Below are positions 1 through 6,687 of a DNA stretch of 64,000 nucleotides, piece after piece. This DNA comes from Thermanaerovibrio acidaminovorans DSM 6589. GTDB taxonomy: Bacteria > Synergistota > Synergistia > Synergistales > Synergistaceae. The notes under the pieces are model-generated. The model made no database searches and had not been told where the DNA came from. It saw only the letters and a program-made list of their open reading frames with translations. A program made the position numbers and the translations under genes. Location: contig NC_013522.1 of NCBI RefSeq assembly GCF_000024905.1, forward strand, positions 62,001 through 126,000. The letters run 5' to 3'. The number at the start of each line of letters is the position of its first letter. Position 1 is the first letter of the stretch.

Positions 1-893
1 TGGTCAGCGGTGTTGCAGTCCATTATGCGCCGGATCCAGCAGGAGTCCATGCCCATCAGGGCCCCGTAGGCGCAGAGGGCCTCCATCCGGCCGTCGCTTT
101 TGGCGCTGTGGGTGTCCATGGAGCCCGACGCCACCTTGGCCATCTTGCCAACCTGGGCCACGAACAGCACCCCTCGGAAGCTAAGCTGCCGGCACCGGTC
201 CAGGGAGGGCCCCACGTAGTTGCTCACGTTGACCACCCTGTGGACCGGAACCCCCAGGCGGACCGCCACGTCCCGGCCGTAGTTCCCCGGCGCCAGGCAC
301 ACGGACGTGGCCCCCTCCGCCCGAAGGACCGACAGCTCGGCGCCTATGGTCTCCACCACCGCGTCCTCGCTCATGGGGCGAACCACCCCGGTGGTCCCCA
401 GGATGGATATGCCCCCCTCTATCCCCAGCTTGGGGTTGAAGGTCCCCTTGGCCACCCTCTCCCCCTCGGGGGCCCAGATCTCCACCCGGGCCCCCAGCCC
501 CCGGGGGAGGGCGCCCAGGAGGTTCTCCCGGATCATCCTCAGGGGGGCGGGGTTTATGGCCCTGCCCCCAACCGGCACCGGGAGCCCTGGCCGGGTCACC
601 AGCCCTATCCCGTGGCCCCCGTCCACCTCCACGCCTCCCCCCGGACGGAGCCACACCTTGGCGGCTATGGCCATCCGGTCCGTCACGTCCGGGTCGTCCC
701 CCGCGTCCTTGAAGACCCAGGCCTGGGCTCCCCCCTCTATCCGCTCGCAACCCCCCAGCGGTATGGGGAGAACCTGCCCGGAGGGGAGCGTCACCTTGAC
801 CCACCAGGAGGGCCTGCCCAGAAGCCAAAGGGCGGCCCCAAGGGTAGCGGCGGCGGCGGCGGTGCCGGTGGTGAAGCCGTACCTCAAGCTCAC
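1..893 (-). CDS. cbiD: Cobalt-precorrin-5B C1-methyltransferase CbiD (3' end cut by window edge)
   Basis: CbiD transfers the C-1 methyl group to the corrin ring in the anaerobic (early cobalt insertion) cobalamin pathway. Translating the minus strand from a GTG at 893 gives an N-terminus MSLRYGFTTGTAAAAA, which is the CbiD signature (YGFTTG followed by an Ala-rich run). The frame stays open for about 297 codons to the window edge, with family-like segments such as NPKLGIEGGISILGTTG and a late VAQVGKMAKVASGSM stretch. The GTG start overlaps the stop of the upstream binding-protein gene (GTGA), so the two are translationally coupled. It is the last visible gene of the riboswitch-controlled cbi operon. 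The C-terminus is outside the window. Confidence 0.93.
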   Translation of the reverse strand, partial: MSLRYGFTTGTAAAAATLGAALWLLGRPSWWVKVTLPSGQVLPIPLGGCERIEGGAQAWVFKDAGDDPDVTDRMAIAAKVWLRPGGGVEVDGGHGIGLVTRPGLPVPVGGRAINPAPLRMIRENLLGALPRGLGARVEIWAPEGERVAKGTFNPKLGIEGGISILGTTGVVRPMSEDAVVETIGAELSVLRAEGATSVCLAPGNYGRDVAVRLGVPVHRVVNVSNYVGPSLDRCRQLSFRGVLFVAQVGKMAKVASGSMDTHSAKSDGRMEALCAYGALMGMDSCWIRRIMDCNTAD

Positions 894-1786
894 TTGGCCC
901 CCTCCCGGATGGAGGAGAGGAGGTTGAGGCCCCGCTGGAGCCTCATGAGGCTCGGCCGGGACACGTCCCGCTCGTCCACCTGGAAGACGCTACCCCGGCG
1001 CACCGCCTCCATGGGGGCGAAGCGCTGGTCCCGGAGGAAGTCCTCCAGGCCCCCGGGGTTCATGGGGCCCCGCTGGACCAGGATCACCTTGATTTTGGGG
1101 GAGGCGGCCAGTAGCCCCTCCGCCCCCAGCCGGGCCACCGCGCTCCCCTCCGAGGTGGGGACCCCCTGGACCGCCGGGGGAAGTCCCGAGGCCTCCATCA
1201 GGCGGCTGGGCCAGGTGCCGGGGCTACAGGTGGTCGCGTCCCGATTGTTGACTATGAGGACCGCCCCCAGGGACCGGCCTCGGTTCCGCCGCCGGCTCTC
1301 CTCCAGGATACCCAGGGCCCACTTGAGCTTCGCCTGGGCCTCCTTGCGGCGGCCCACCAGGGTGCCCAGGCGAAGCACGTAGGACTCCAGCCCATCGAAG
1401 GACGGGGGGTCCAGCACCGCCACCGGCACGAACCCCTCAAGCTGGGATATGAGCTGGGGCTGCATGGAGGACTGCAGGGACCGCATGACCACCAGGTCCG
1501 GCTTGAGGGACAGTATGGTCTCCGGCGAGGGCCTCAAGGGTAGCTGCCGGGCCCCCTTTACCAGATCCGGATCGTCCCCCTGGGAGATCCCCACGATCCG
1601 GTCCCGGACCCCAAGGGCCACCAGGTTCTCCGTGTGGGCCGGGTAGAGGGACACGATCCGCCGGACCTGACCCTTGACCGTAACCCGGCGCCCCAGGTCG
1701 TCCATCACCGTAACAGCCCAGGAAAAGCGGGGCAACGCCGCCAACAGGAGCACCGCAAGGAGGATTACCAGTCTTCTTTTATGCAT
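890..1786 (-). CDS. Periplasmic cobalamin/metallophore-type ABC binding protein (BtuF/FecB fold)
   Basis: About 298 residues with a Sec signal peptide (MHKRRLVILLAVLLLAALP, then FSWA), followed by VMDDLGRRVTVKGQVRRIVS, the opening of class III metal/siderophore/vitamin B12 binding proteins. A long central helix region (LGTLVGRRKEAQAKLKWALG) is also typical. It sits inside the cbi operon behind a cobalamin riboswitch, so the ligand is probably a corrinoid or a cobalt complex. No permease or ATPase lies next to it here. An upstream in-frame ATG at 1822 is possible. I prefer 1786 because the signal peptide begins there, although neither start has a clear ribosome site. The specific ligand is inferred from context only. 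Confidence 0.8.
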   Translation of the reverse strand: MHKRRLVILLAVLLLAALPRFSWAVTVMDDLGRRVTVKGQVRRIVSLYPAHTENLVALGVRDRIVGISQGDDPDLVKGARQLPLRPSPETILSLKPDLVVMRSLQSSMQPQLISQLEGFVPVAVLDPPSFDGLESYVLRLGTLVGRRKEAQAKLKWALGILEESRRRNRGRSLGAVLIVNNRDATTCSPGTWPSRLMEASGLPPAVQGVPTSEGSAVARLGAEGLLAASPKIKVILVQRGPMNPGGLEDFLRDQRFAPMEAVRRGSVFQVDERDVSRPSLMRLQRGLNLLSSIREGAK

Positions 1787-1830
1787 GCAGGATGTCGCTT
1801 CCCTTCCCGCCCGGTGGGGCATACGTTCAC

Positions 1831-1852
1831 GAGGGGGCCCATGGGCCCCCTC
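1831..1852. repeat. Perfect 22-bp palindrome between cbiK and the binding-protein gene
   Basis: The arms GAGGGGGCCCA and TGGGCCCCCTC form a perfect palindrome just downstream of the cbiK stop on the minus strand. It can form a strong RNA hairpin but has no following T tract, so it is more likely an RNA-processing, stability or partial-attenuation element than a full terminator. It could reduce expression of the downstream binding protein and cbiD relative to cbiK. Confidence 0.45.
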
Positions 1853-1869
1853 GTCGTGGCGCCGTTGGG

Positions 1870-2772
1870 CTAGAAGCCCGCCTCCTTGGCCGCCTCCCGC
1901 AGGTGCTCCACGAGAAGGGCCCGGACCTCCGGGTTCTCCCCGAGCCCCGCCAGGTGGACGTCCACCCTTATGCCCTCCTTGGAGAGCACGCTCTTCCAGG
2001 ACTCATCCTCCGGGCCCGCCATGTCGTTGTGGGCGTGGTCCCCCGCCACCAGCATGAAGGGCACCAGCAGCGCCCGCTTGAACTTCCCGTGCTTGAGGGT
2101 GGACACCACGTCGTCCAGCGACGGGGTCCCCTCCACGGTGCCGAAGACGAAGTTGGGGTTGGTCCTCAGGCTCACGGTCTGGAGCCGGGCGTAGGCCCCC
2201 TCCGCCGGGTGGGGGGACCCGTGCCCCATGAACACCACCGCCCGGGTCCTGTCCTTACCGTATGCCCGGTTGAGGATAGCCGCCATCTTATCGAAATCCT
2301 CCGGGGACCAGAGGAGCGGCCGGCTCAGGGCTATGGCCTCGAAGCCGCTCTTGGACCCGTGGTCCCTCATGTAGTTGAAGGCCCCCACGATGGCGGACAG
2401 GTCCTCATACTCCTCCCCGGGGATCACGTGGGTGGAGAGCACCGCCACGTGGGTGAAGCCCTCCGCGTGGAGCTTGGATAGGGCCACCAGGGGATCGTCG
2501 AAGTGCTGACCCTCCTTGGCAAGCTTCCGCATTATTATGCGGCTGGTGTACGCCAGCCGGACCTCCGTCCCTGGGAAGGCACCCTTCACGGAGCTCACCA
2601 CCGCGTTTATGGCCCGCTGGCCCTCCCGCATGGAGCTGCCGAAGGCAACCACCAGGATGGCGTTCCGCTGGGTCTTAGCCTCCGAAGCCAGGGCGATACC
2701 CCCCACCAAGGGCGAGAGAAGGCTCAACGCCAACGTCAGCCCCAACGCCGCGAACCTCAATAAACTCCTCAC
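1870..2772 (-). CDS. cbiK: Sirohydrochlorin cobaltochelatase CbiK, exported form
   Basis: CbiK inserts cobalt into sirohydrochlorin, the committing step of anaerobic B12 synthesis. The protein has 300 residues. Residues 1-29 look like a cleavable signal peptide (MRSLLRFAALGLTLALSLL, then GGIALAS). The mature part starts with AILVVAFGSSMREGQRAINA and contains HVIPGEEYEDL and a VVFMGHGSPHPAEGAY segment, whose histidine is where the type II chelatase metal-binding His is expected. A second region, PFMLVAGDHAHNDMAGPEDE, matches the conserved C-terminal His motif. An export signal on CbiK is known from Desulfovibrio (periplasmic CbiK, proposed haem/iron role), so the cellular role may differ from simple cytosolic cobalt insertion. 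It lies between cbiC and the binding-protein gene. Confidence 0.93.
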   Translation of the reverse strand: MRSLLRFAALGLTLALSLLSPLVGGIALASEAKTQRNAILVVAFGSSMREGQRAINAVVSSVKGAFPGTEVRLAYTSRIIMRKLAKEGQHFDDPLVALSKLHAEGFTHVAVLSTHVIPGEEYEDLSAIVGAFNYMRDHGSKSGFEAIALSRPLLWSPEDFDKMAAILNRAYGKDRTRAVVFMGHGSPHPAEGAYARLQTVSLRTNPNFVFGTVEGTPSLDDVVSTLKHGKFKRALLVPFMLVAGDHAHNDMAGPEDESWKSVLSKEGIRVDVHLAGLGENPEVRALLVEHLREAAKEAGF

Positions 2773-2819
2773 TTTTCATACCTCCCGAGACGTTATTCGG
2801 GCGCCATGACATGACCACG

Positions 2820-3446
2820 CTAACCCTTGGTCCCCCCGCAGAGCCTCATCACCGCGTTGACCGCCGCGGCGCAGAGGTTGGATCCCCCCCTGGGGCCCCT
2901 GAGGGCCACGCAGGGGGCCCCCCAGCCTAGGGCCAGCTCCTTGCTCTCCGCCGCCCCCACGAAACCCACCGGGAAGGCGAAGATCAGGTCCACCCCGCCG
3001 GGATCCCCCCTCTCCATGAGACGAAACAGCCCCGTTGGGGCGTTGCCGAAGGCGAAGAGGCGGATACCCATCTCCAGAGCGGCGTCCACCGAGGCCATGG
3101 CCCGGGTGATACCCATCCGGCGGCTGGCGTCGGCGGTGCATTCCTGGTGTATCAGGCACACGGGCTCCAGACCCAGCTGGCGTAGCAGGTTCCTGGACAG
3201 GCCGGAGCGCACCATGTCCACGTCGCAGAGGATCCGCTGGCGGGTGAGACGCTCCCGGGCGGCGGAGAGCCACCCCGGGGTGGCGCACACCAGGTTGGCC
3301 AGTGAAAAGTCCGCCCCCGCATGGACCACCCGCTCTGCCACGGGCATGAGATCCGGGGATATGGAGTATGATTGGAGGACCTGACGGATTAGGCTAAGAC
3401 TTTGCCTCTCGATGGATATGGGATCCCGGTCGTACGAGAGAGACAG
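2820..3446 (-). CDS. cbiC: Cobalt-precorrin-8 methylmutase CbiC, probable CTG start
   Basis: CbiC moves the C-11 methyl group to C-12 to give cobyrinate. Recognisable segments are HAGADFSLANLV, GITRAMASVDAAL, LFAFGNAPTGLFRL, FPVGFVGAAESKE and RGPRGGSNLCAAAVNA. The first ATG (3347) would leave only 175 residues and lose the family's N-terminal helix. The open frame continues upstream as YDRDPISIERQSLSLIRQVL, aligning with the normal CbiC N-terminus. The only plausible initiator is CTG at 3446-3444, four bases after GGGGGGAGG. This gives 208 residues, the usual family size. It is the first gene after the cobalamin riboswitch. The function is secure. The start is inferred. Confidence 0.9.
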   Translation of the reverse strand: MSLSYDRDPISIERQSLSLIRQVLQSYSISPDLMPVAERVVHAGADFSLANLVCATPGWLSAARERLTRQRILCDVDMVRSGLSRNLLRQLGLEPVCLIHQECTADASRRMGITRAMASVDAALEMGIRLFAFGNAPTGLFRLMERGDPGGVDLIFAFPVGFVGAAESKELALGWGAPCVALRGPRGGSNLCAAAVNAVMRLCGGTKG

Positions 3447-3549
3447 CGCACCTCCCCCCTTCCTTTCGATGTTGTGCCGGGCCCGGGGCCCAAGGGCAAG
3501 GGAAGGCGTTTCCCACCGGAGGCGCCCGCCCGCGCAGGCAACCTTCCCT

Positions 3550-3695
3550 TCAGCCCCCGGCCGGTCTCCTGGCTGGCCTTCATCCTATCCGCCCCTTCCC
3601 AGGCATACCCAGTGGCATCGGCGGACTCGTCGGGCTCACAGTGGCGGGGCCGCGCCGGATTCGCACCGGACTTCCCGTTCACCGGAGGCTAACAA
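3550..3695 (-). promoter_or_regulatory. Cobalamin (AdoCbl-type) riboswitch for the cbi operon
   Basis: On the minus strand the leader reads through all the usual landmarks in order: GGTGAACGGGAAGTCCGGTG, then a CCGCCACTGTGA box, GATGCCACTGGG, GGGAAGG, a GATGAAG-type element and the B12-box GCCAGGAGACC. It begins within a few bases of the predicted transcription start. Between the aptamer and cbiC there is a CCTCC (minus strand 3522-3518) complementary to the cbiC ribosome site GGAGG, which suggests translational masking when cobalamin is bound. That part is inference. Confidence 0.92.
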
Positions 3696-3698
3696 AGA

Positions 3699-3728
3699 TG
3701 TATAACCGCTAACCCAGCGCCACGTCAA
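3699..3728 (-). promoter_or_regulatory. Sigma-70 promoter of the cbi operon
   Basis: Minus strand: -35 TTGACG (3728-3723), 18-bp spacer, -10 TATACA (3704-3699). The -35 box lies inside the last codons of the ZIP permease gene, and the start point falls at about 3692, right at the 5' edge of the riboswitch. The spacing and boxes resemble those of the eut promoter at 19239. Confidence 0.75.
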
Positions 3729-4524
3729 GGATCATCATGCAGGTGAACCCAAGGATGAGCCCCATGGTGGCCAGGTCCCCGTTGTCCTCCGACTGGGACT
3801 CGGGGATCACCTCCTCCACCACCACGTAGATCATGGCCCCGGCGGCGAACGACAGGGCGTAGGGGAGCCCCACCCGCACGAATTCCACCGCCGCGGCCCC
3901 CAGCATGGCGAACAGGGGCTCCACCACCGCGGAAAGCTGGCCGAAGAAGAACGCCTTCCCCCGGGAGAACCCCGCCTTCCGTAGCGGGAACGCCACCGCA
4001 AGCCCCTCGGGCAGGTTCTGAAGCCCTATCCCCAGCGTGAGGGCCACTGCGCCGGAGAGGGTGGCGGAGGGGGAGAGCCCCGCGGCGCCGAAGGCCACCC
4101 CGAAGGCCAGACCCTCGGGTATGTTGTGAAGCGTTATGGCCAGCACCAACAGGGTGGTCTTCATCAGGTGGGCCCTTATCCCCTCCGGCTTGGCCCCCTT
4201 GAGGGCCGGGTGAAGGTGGGGGAGCACCAGGTCCAGGAGCCGAAGGAACACCGCCCCAAGGATGAACCCCACCGCCGGCGGCAGCCATTCCACCATCCCA
4301 AGCTCCCCGGATATCTCTATGGCAGGGGCCAACAACGACCAGAAGCTGGCGGCGATCATCACTCCCCCGGCGAAGCCAAGCATCAGATCCATCAGCTTCC
4401 TGGAGGGGTTAGCCCCCAGGAACGCCATGGCGGCCCCCAGGGCGGTGAGCCCCCAGGTGAGCACCCCCCCCAGCAGGGCCTGGGTTACCGGCCCCAGGTA
4501 TTGGAACCAGAGGTGGAGCTCCAT
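3709..4524 (-). CDS. ZIP-family divalent metal permease (ZupT/GufA-like)
   Basis: A 271-residue polytopic membrane protein with about eight hydrophobic segments. TM4 carries ITLHNIPEGLAFGVAFG and TM5 carries GIGLQNLPEGLAVAFPLRK, the paired (H/Q)N(I/L)PEG metal-site motifs of ZIP transporters of the GufA/ZupT branch. A His-containing loop (VLPHLHPALKG) precedes them. ZIP proteins move Zn2+, Fe2+, Mn2+ or Co2+ into the cytoplasm, and the substrate cannot be read from sequence. It is four bases downstream of the ZnuA-like gene and just upstream of the cbi operon, so cobalt or zinc supply is plausible. The final codons overlap the cbi promoter. Confidence 0.9.
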   Translation of the reverse strand: MELHLWFQYLGPVTQALLGGVLTWGLTALGAAMAFLGANPSRKLMDLMLGFAGGVMIAASFWSLLAPAIEISGELGMVEWLPPAVGFILGAVFLRLLDLVLPHLHPALKGAKPEGIRAHLMKTTLLVLAITLHNIPEGLAFGVAFGAAGLSPSATLSGAVALTLGIGLQNLPEGLAVAFPLRKAGFSRGKAFFFGQLSAVVEPLFAMLGAAAVEFVRVGLPYALSFAAGAMIYVVVEEVIPESQSEDNGDLATMGLILGFTCMMILDVALG

Positions 4525-4528
4525 CCCG

Positions 4529-5368
4529 TCACCTCCCCGACAGGGCGGAGCGGAACGCCGCCAATGCGCCCTCCATCATGGCGAACCAGTCGTCCCCCAT
4601 GGGGTCCAGTTCCACCAGGGACACCCCCAGGGCCCTGGCGGCGGAGGCGGCGGACTTGCCCGCCTTGGAGGGCTCCACGAACATGACCTTTATGTCCTCC
4701 CGGGAGATCCGGTCCTTGAGACGGCTAATGTGCCTGGGCCCTGCCTCGGAGCCGTGGACCTCCACCGAGAGGGGCACCAGCCCCCTCTCCTGGCAGAGGT
4801 AGTTCCACGAGGGGTGGTACGAGAGGATACCCCTCCCCTTGAAGGGGGAGAGGTCATCCCCCATCCGCCGATCCAGGTCCCTCATCCGGGAAAGCACGTT
4901 GGAGAGGCTAGCCCGGTAGGCCTTGGCCCCCGCCGGGTCCAACTCGGCGAAGGCCTCCGCCATGGACCGGGCCATGGACATGCCGTTCCTTACCGACGTC
5001 CAGGCGTGGGGGTCCAGGTGCCGATGCCCGTCGTACAGGGGGTCGAACTTGAGCTGGAATATCCTCACCCCCCGCTGCCTCATCTTGGGAAGCAGCCGGT
5101 CCTCCAGGGGAAGACCGAGCCTCAGGGCCCCCCGGGCCTCCGACACCGCCTTGGCGTGGCTGGGACGCATCTCGAACGAGTGAGGATCCGCCCCCCGGGG
5201 GATCAAGGTAACCACCCGGATCCGATCACCTCCGATGAGCCTGGCCAGGTGCGACAGGGGTTCCACCGGACAGATAACCGTCACCGGAGCGGATAGCCCC
5301 GGCGACGCTAGGACCACAAGCCAAAAAAGGGCAGCCATCAGGGTCAACGCTCGCCTCACGGACGTCAC
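4529..5368 (-). CDS. Zinc/manganese-type ABC binding protein (ZnuA/TroA family)
   Basis: A 279-residue protein with a signal peptide (MTSVRRALTLMAALFWLVVL, cleavage near LSAPVT). The mature chain begins VTVICPVEPLSHLARLIGGD and has the cluster A-I metal ligands: GADPHSFEMRPS (first His), DPHAWTSVRNG (second His), ILSYHPSWNYL (third His) and VELDPMG (Asp). The His-rich linker is short (YDGHRHLDPH). The permease and ATPase genes are not adjacent. It is co-directional with and nearly contiguous to the ZIP permease, so both may respond to the same metal shortage. No Zur/Fur box was identified with confidence. Confidence 0.9.
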   Translation of the reverse strand: MTSVRRALTLMAALFWLVVLASPGLSAPVTVICPVEPLSHLARLIGGDRIRVVTLIPRGADPHSFEMRPSHAKAVSEARGALRLGLPLEDRLLPKMRQRGVRIFQLKFDPLYDGHRHLDPHAWTSVRNGMSMARSMAEAFAELDPAGAKAYRASLSNVLSRMRDLDRRMGDDLSPFKGRGILSYHPSWNYLCQERGLVPLSVEVHGSEAGPRHISRLKDRISREDIKVMFVEPSKAGKSAASAARALGVSLVELDPMGDDWFAMMEGALAAFRSALSGR

Positions 5369-5556
5369 CTCCGGAATCTGAAGGATTTTGATCCGGATTA
5401 TATCCCATCAGGGCCGAACCCAGACGGATTGTGATGGCTCCATGAGTGTGACGGCTCCATAAAATTGTTGTTATGGAGAGGGCCAAAATGCGCCAGAAAA
5501 CTGGTAGAATTTAACCGCATGGCCGGCGGTCCCCGCCGGTCCTCTGGAGGTGACAG
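5369..5556. other. Divergent intergenic region with a candidate promoter and short direct repeats
   Basis: It separates the minus-strand znuA-like gene from the plus-strand binding-protein/HD-GYP pair. An imperfect direct repeat, GATGGCTCCAT / GACGGCTCCAT, lies at about 5432-5461 and could be a regulator site. On the plus strand an extended -10 (TGGTAGAAT, ending at 5510) precedes the ribosome site CTGGAGG at 5544-5550. No convincing -35 is visible. The area is less GC-rich than its flanks. Confidence 0.35.
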
Positions 5557-6687
5557 TTGGTGCCCAAGCTCAGGCTTCCAAAGCTTGGAATGAACCCCCG
5601 GTTGCTCCGCCACGTCCTGGGGGGGCTACTGGTTCTGTCGCTCGTCTTCATGGCCTGGCGCCTAATGGGCCCAAAGGACGTGGTGGTGGCCCTTTGGTTC
5701 GAGGACAAGGGGGGAGGGGCCGCCCTTTCCAGGGAGGTGCAGCAGTCCACCCTGTTCGCCCTGGAGTACTTCAACCTGGCCCGGCGGGGCTGGGGCTACC
5801 GGCTGAGGCCCCTGGTGGTCACCGGAAAGGATGACCGAGAGGCGTTGGAGGCCATAAGGGGCGCCAACGCGTCGGCGGTGATTTGCGGCGCCACGTCCGG
5901 GTTCGTGGCCCGGATCCTCCCGCTCCTGAACCAGGCCAAGGTGCCCGCCATAGCCACCAACGCCAACGCCCCCTCGCTGGCGGTGGAGGGGGACGTGCTC
6001 TACCGGTACTCGGGCCCCTCCGGGGCCCTGGAGGCGGGGGAACTGGCTCGGGATCTGGGGGGCTTTCAGCGGTACCTGGCGGTGATCGACGGGAGCAACT
6101 CGGTCTACTCCCGGGGACAGCTGGAGGGGTTCGCCAAGGGGCTGGGGCGGGATCCCGTCCGGGTGATGGAGGGGGATCCGGGGGTCATGTTCGAGCGGTT
6201 CAGGAAGGAGCTGATGGTGGGGGACTACGACGGGCTCTACCTGGCCCTCCCCGCCTACTACACGGGCATATACCTCAACATGGCCTGGTCCCTCAGGGAC
6301 ATGGGGGCGGTGACCTCCGGCTGGGGGGTGTCGTCGGTCAGCGCCGCCCTTGCGGGGCCTAACGGGACCGCCTGGTCGGTGGTCTTTTCCCCGGTGGAGC
6401 TGGACATGGGGCATCCTTTCCTCCGGTTCCTCAAGGGCCGCATCGCGGGACTTCCGGTGCTGCCCGCGTTGGACTCCGCCTACGGGGCGGTGAGCATGCT
6501 GGCCGACGCCCTCTCTTCGGGAGGCCCGGGTCCCCAGGGGGTCCTCCGGGGGCTCCAGGGTCTCAGGACCGTCAGGGCCCTGAGGGGGGACTACCCGCTG
6601 GACGCCGCGGGGGACGCCATGCTGCCCCTTCATAGGGTGATCCTGGAGGATGGGGTCTGGCGGGATAGGGGGGGGGCGGGCCGGTGA
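5557..6687 (+). CDS. Membrane-anchored periplasmic ligand-binding protein (Leu/Ile/Val-binding-like fold)
   Basis: 376 residues. A single hydrophobic segment (VLGGLLVLSLVFMAWRL, residues about 21-37) is followed by a type I periplasmic-binding fold: FALEYFNLARRGWGYRLRPL, AVICGATSGFVARILPLLNQ, VPAIATNANAPSL and a second lobe with YLAVIDGSNSVYSRGQLEGF. There is no lipobox or clear signal cleavage site, so it may stay anchored. The TTG start at 5557 follows GGAGG by six bases, and GTG at 5560 is an alternative. Its stop overlaps the start of the HD-GYP gene, so it probably feeds a ligand signal to that sensor rather than to an ABC transporter, none of which is nearby. The ligand is unknown. Confidence 0.75.
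   Translation: MVPKLRLPKLGMNPRLLRHVLGGLLVLSLVFMAWRLMGPKDVVVALWFEDKGGGAALSREVQQSTLFALEYFNLARRGWGYRLRPLVVTGKDDREALEAIRGANASAVICGATSGFVARILPLLNQAKVPAIATNANAPSLAVEGDVLYRYSGPSGALEAGELARDLGGFQRYLAVIDGSNSVYSRGQLEGFAKGLGRDPVRVMEGDPGVMFERFRKELMVGDYDGLYLALPAYYTGIYLNMAWSLRDMGAVTSGWGVSSVSAALAGPNGTAWSVVFSPVELDMGHPFLRFLKGRIAGLPVLPALDSAYGAVSMLADALSSGGPGPQGVLRGLQGLRTVRALRGDYPLDAAGDAMLPLHRVILEDGVWRDRGGAGR

Noticed and set aside
108-1382. Long plus-strand frame (424 codons) opposite cbiD and the binding-protein gene
   Set aside because: It is a GC-driven antisense shadow rich in Pro, Gly, His and Arg. The minus strand encodes recognisable proteins.
3389-3682. 97-codon frames over the cbi leader on both strands
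   Set aside because: They coincide with the cobalamin riboswitch. The conserved signal is RNA, not protein.
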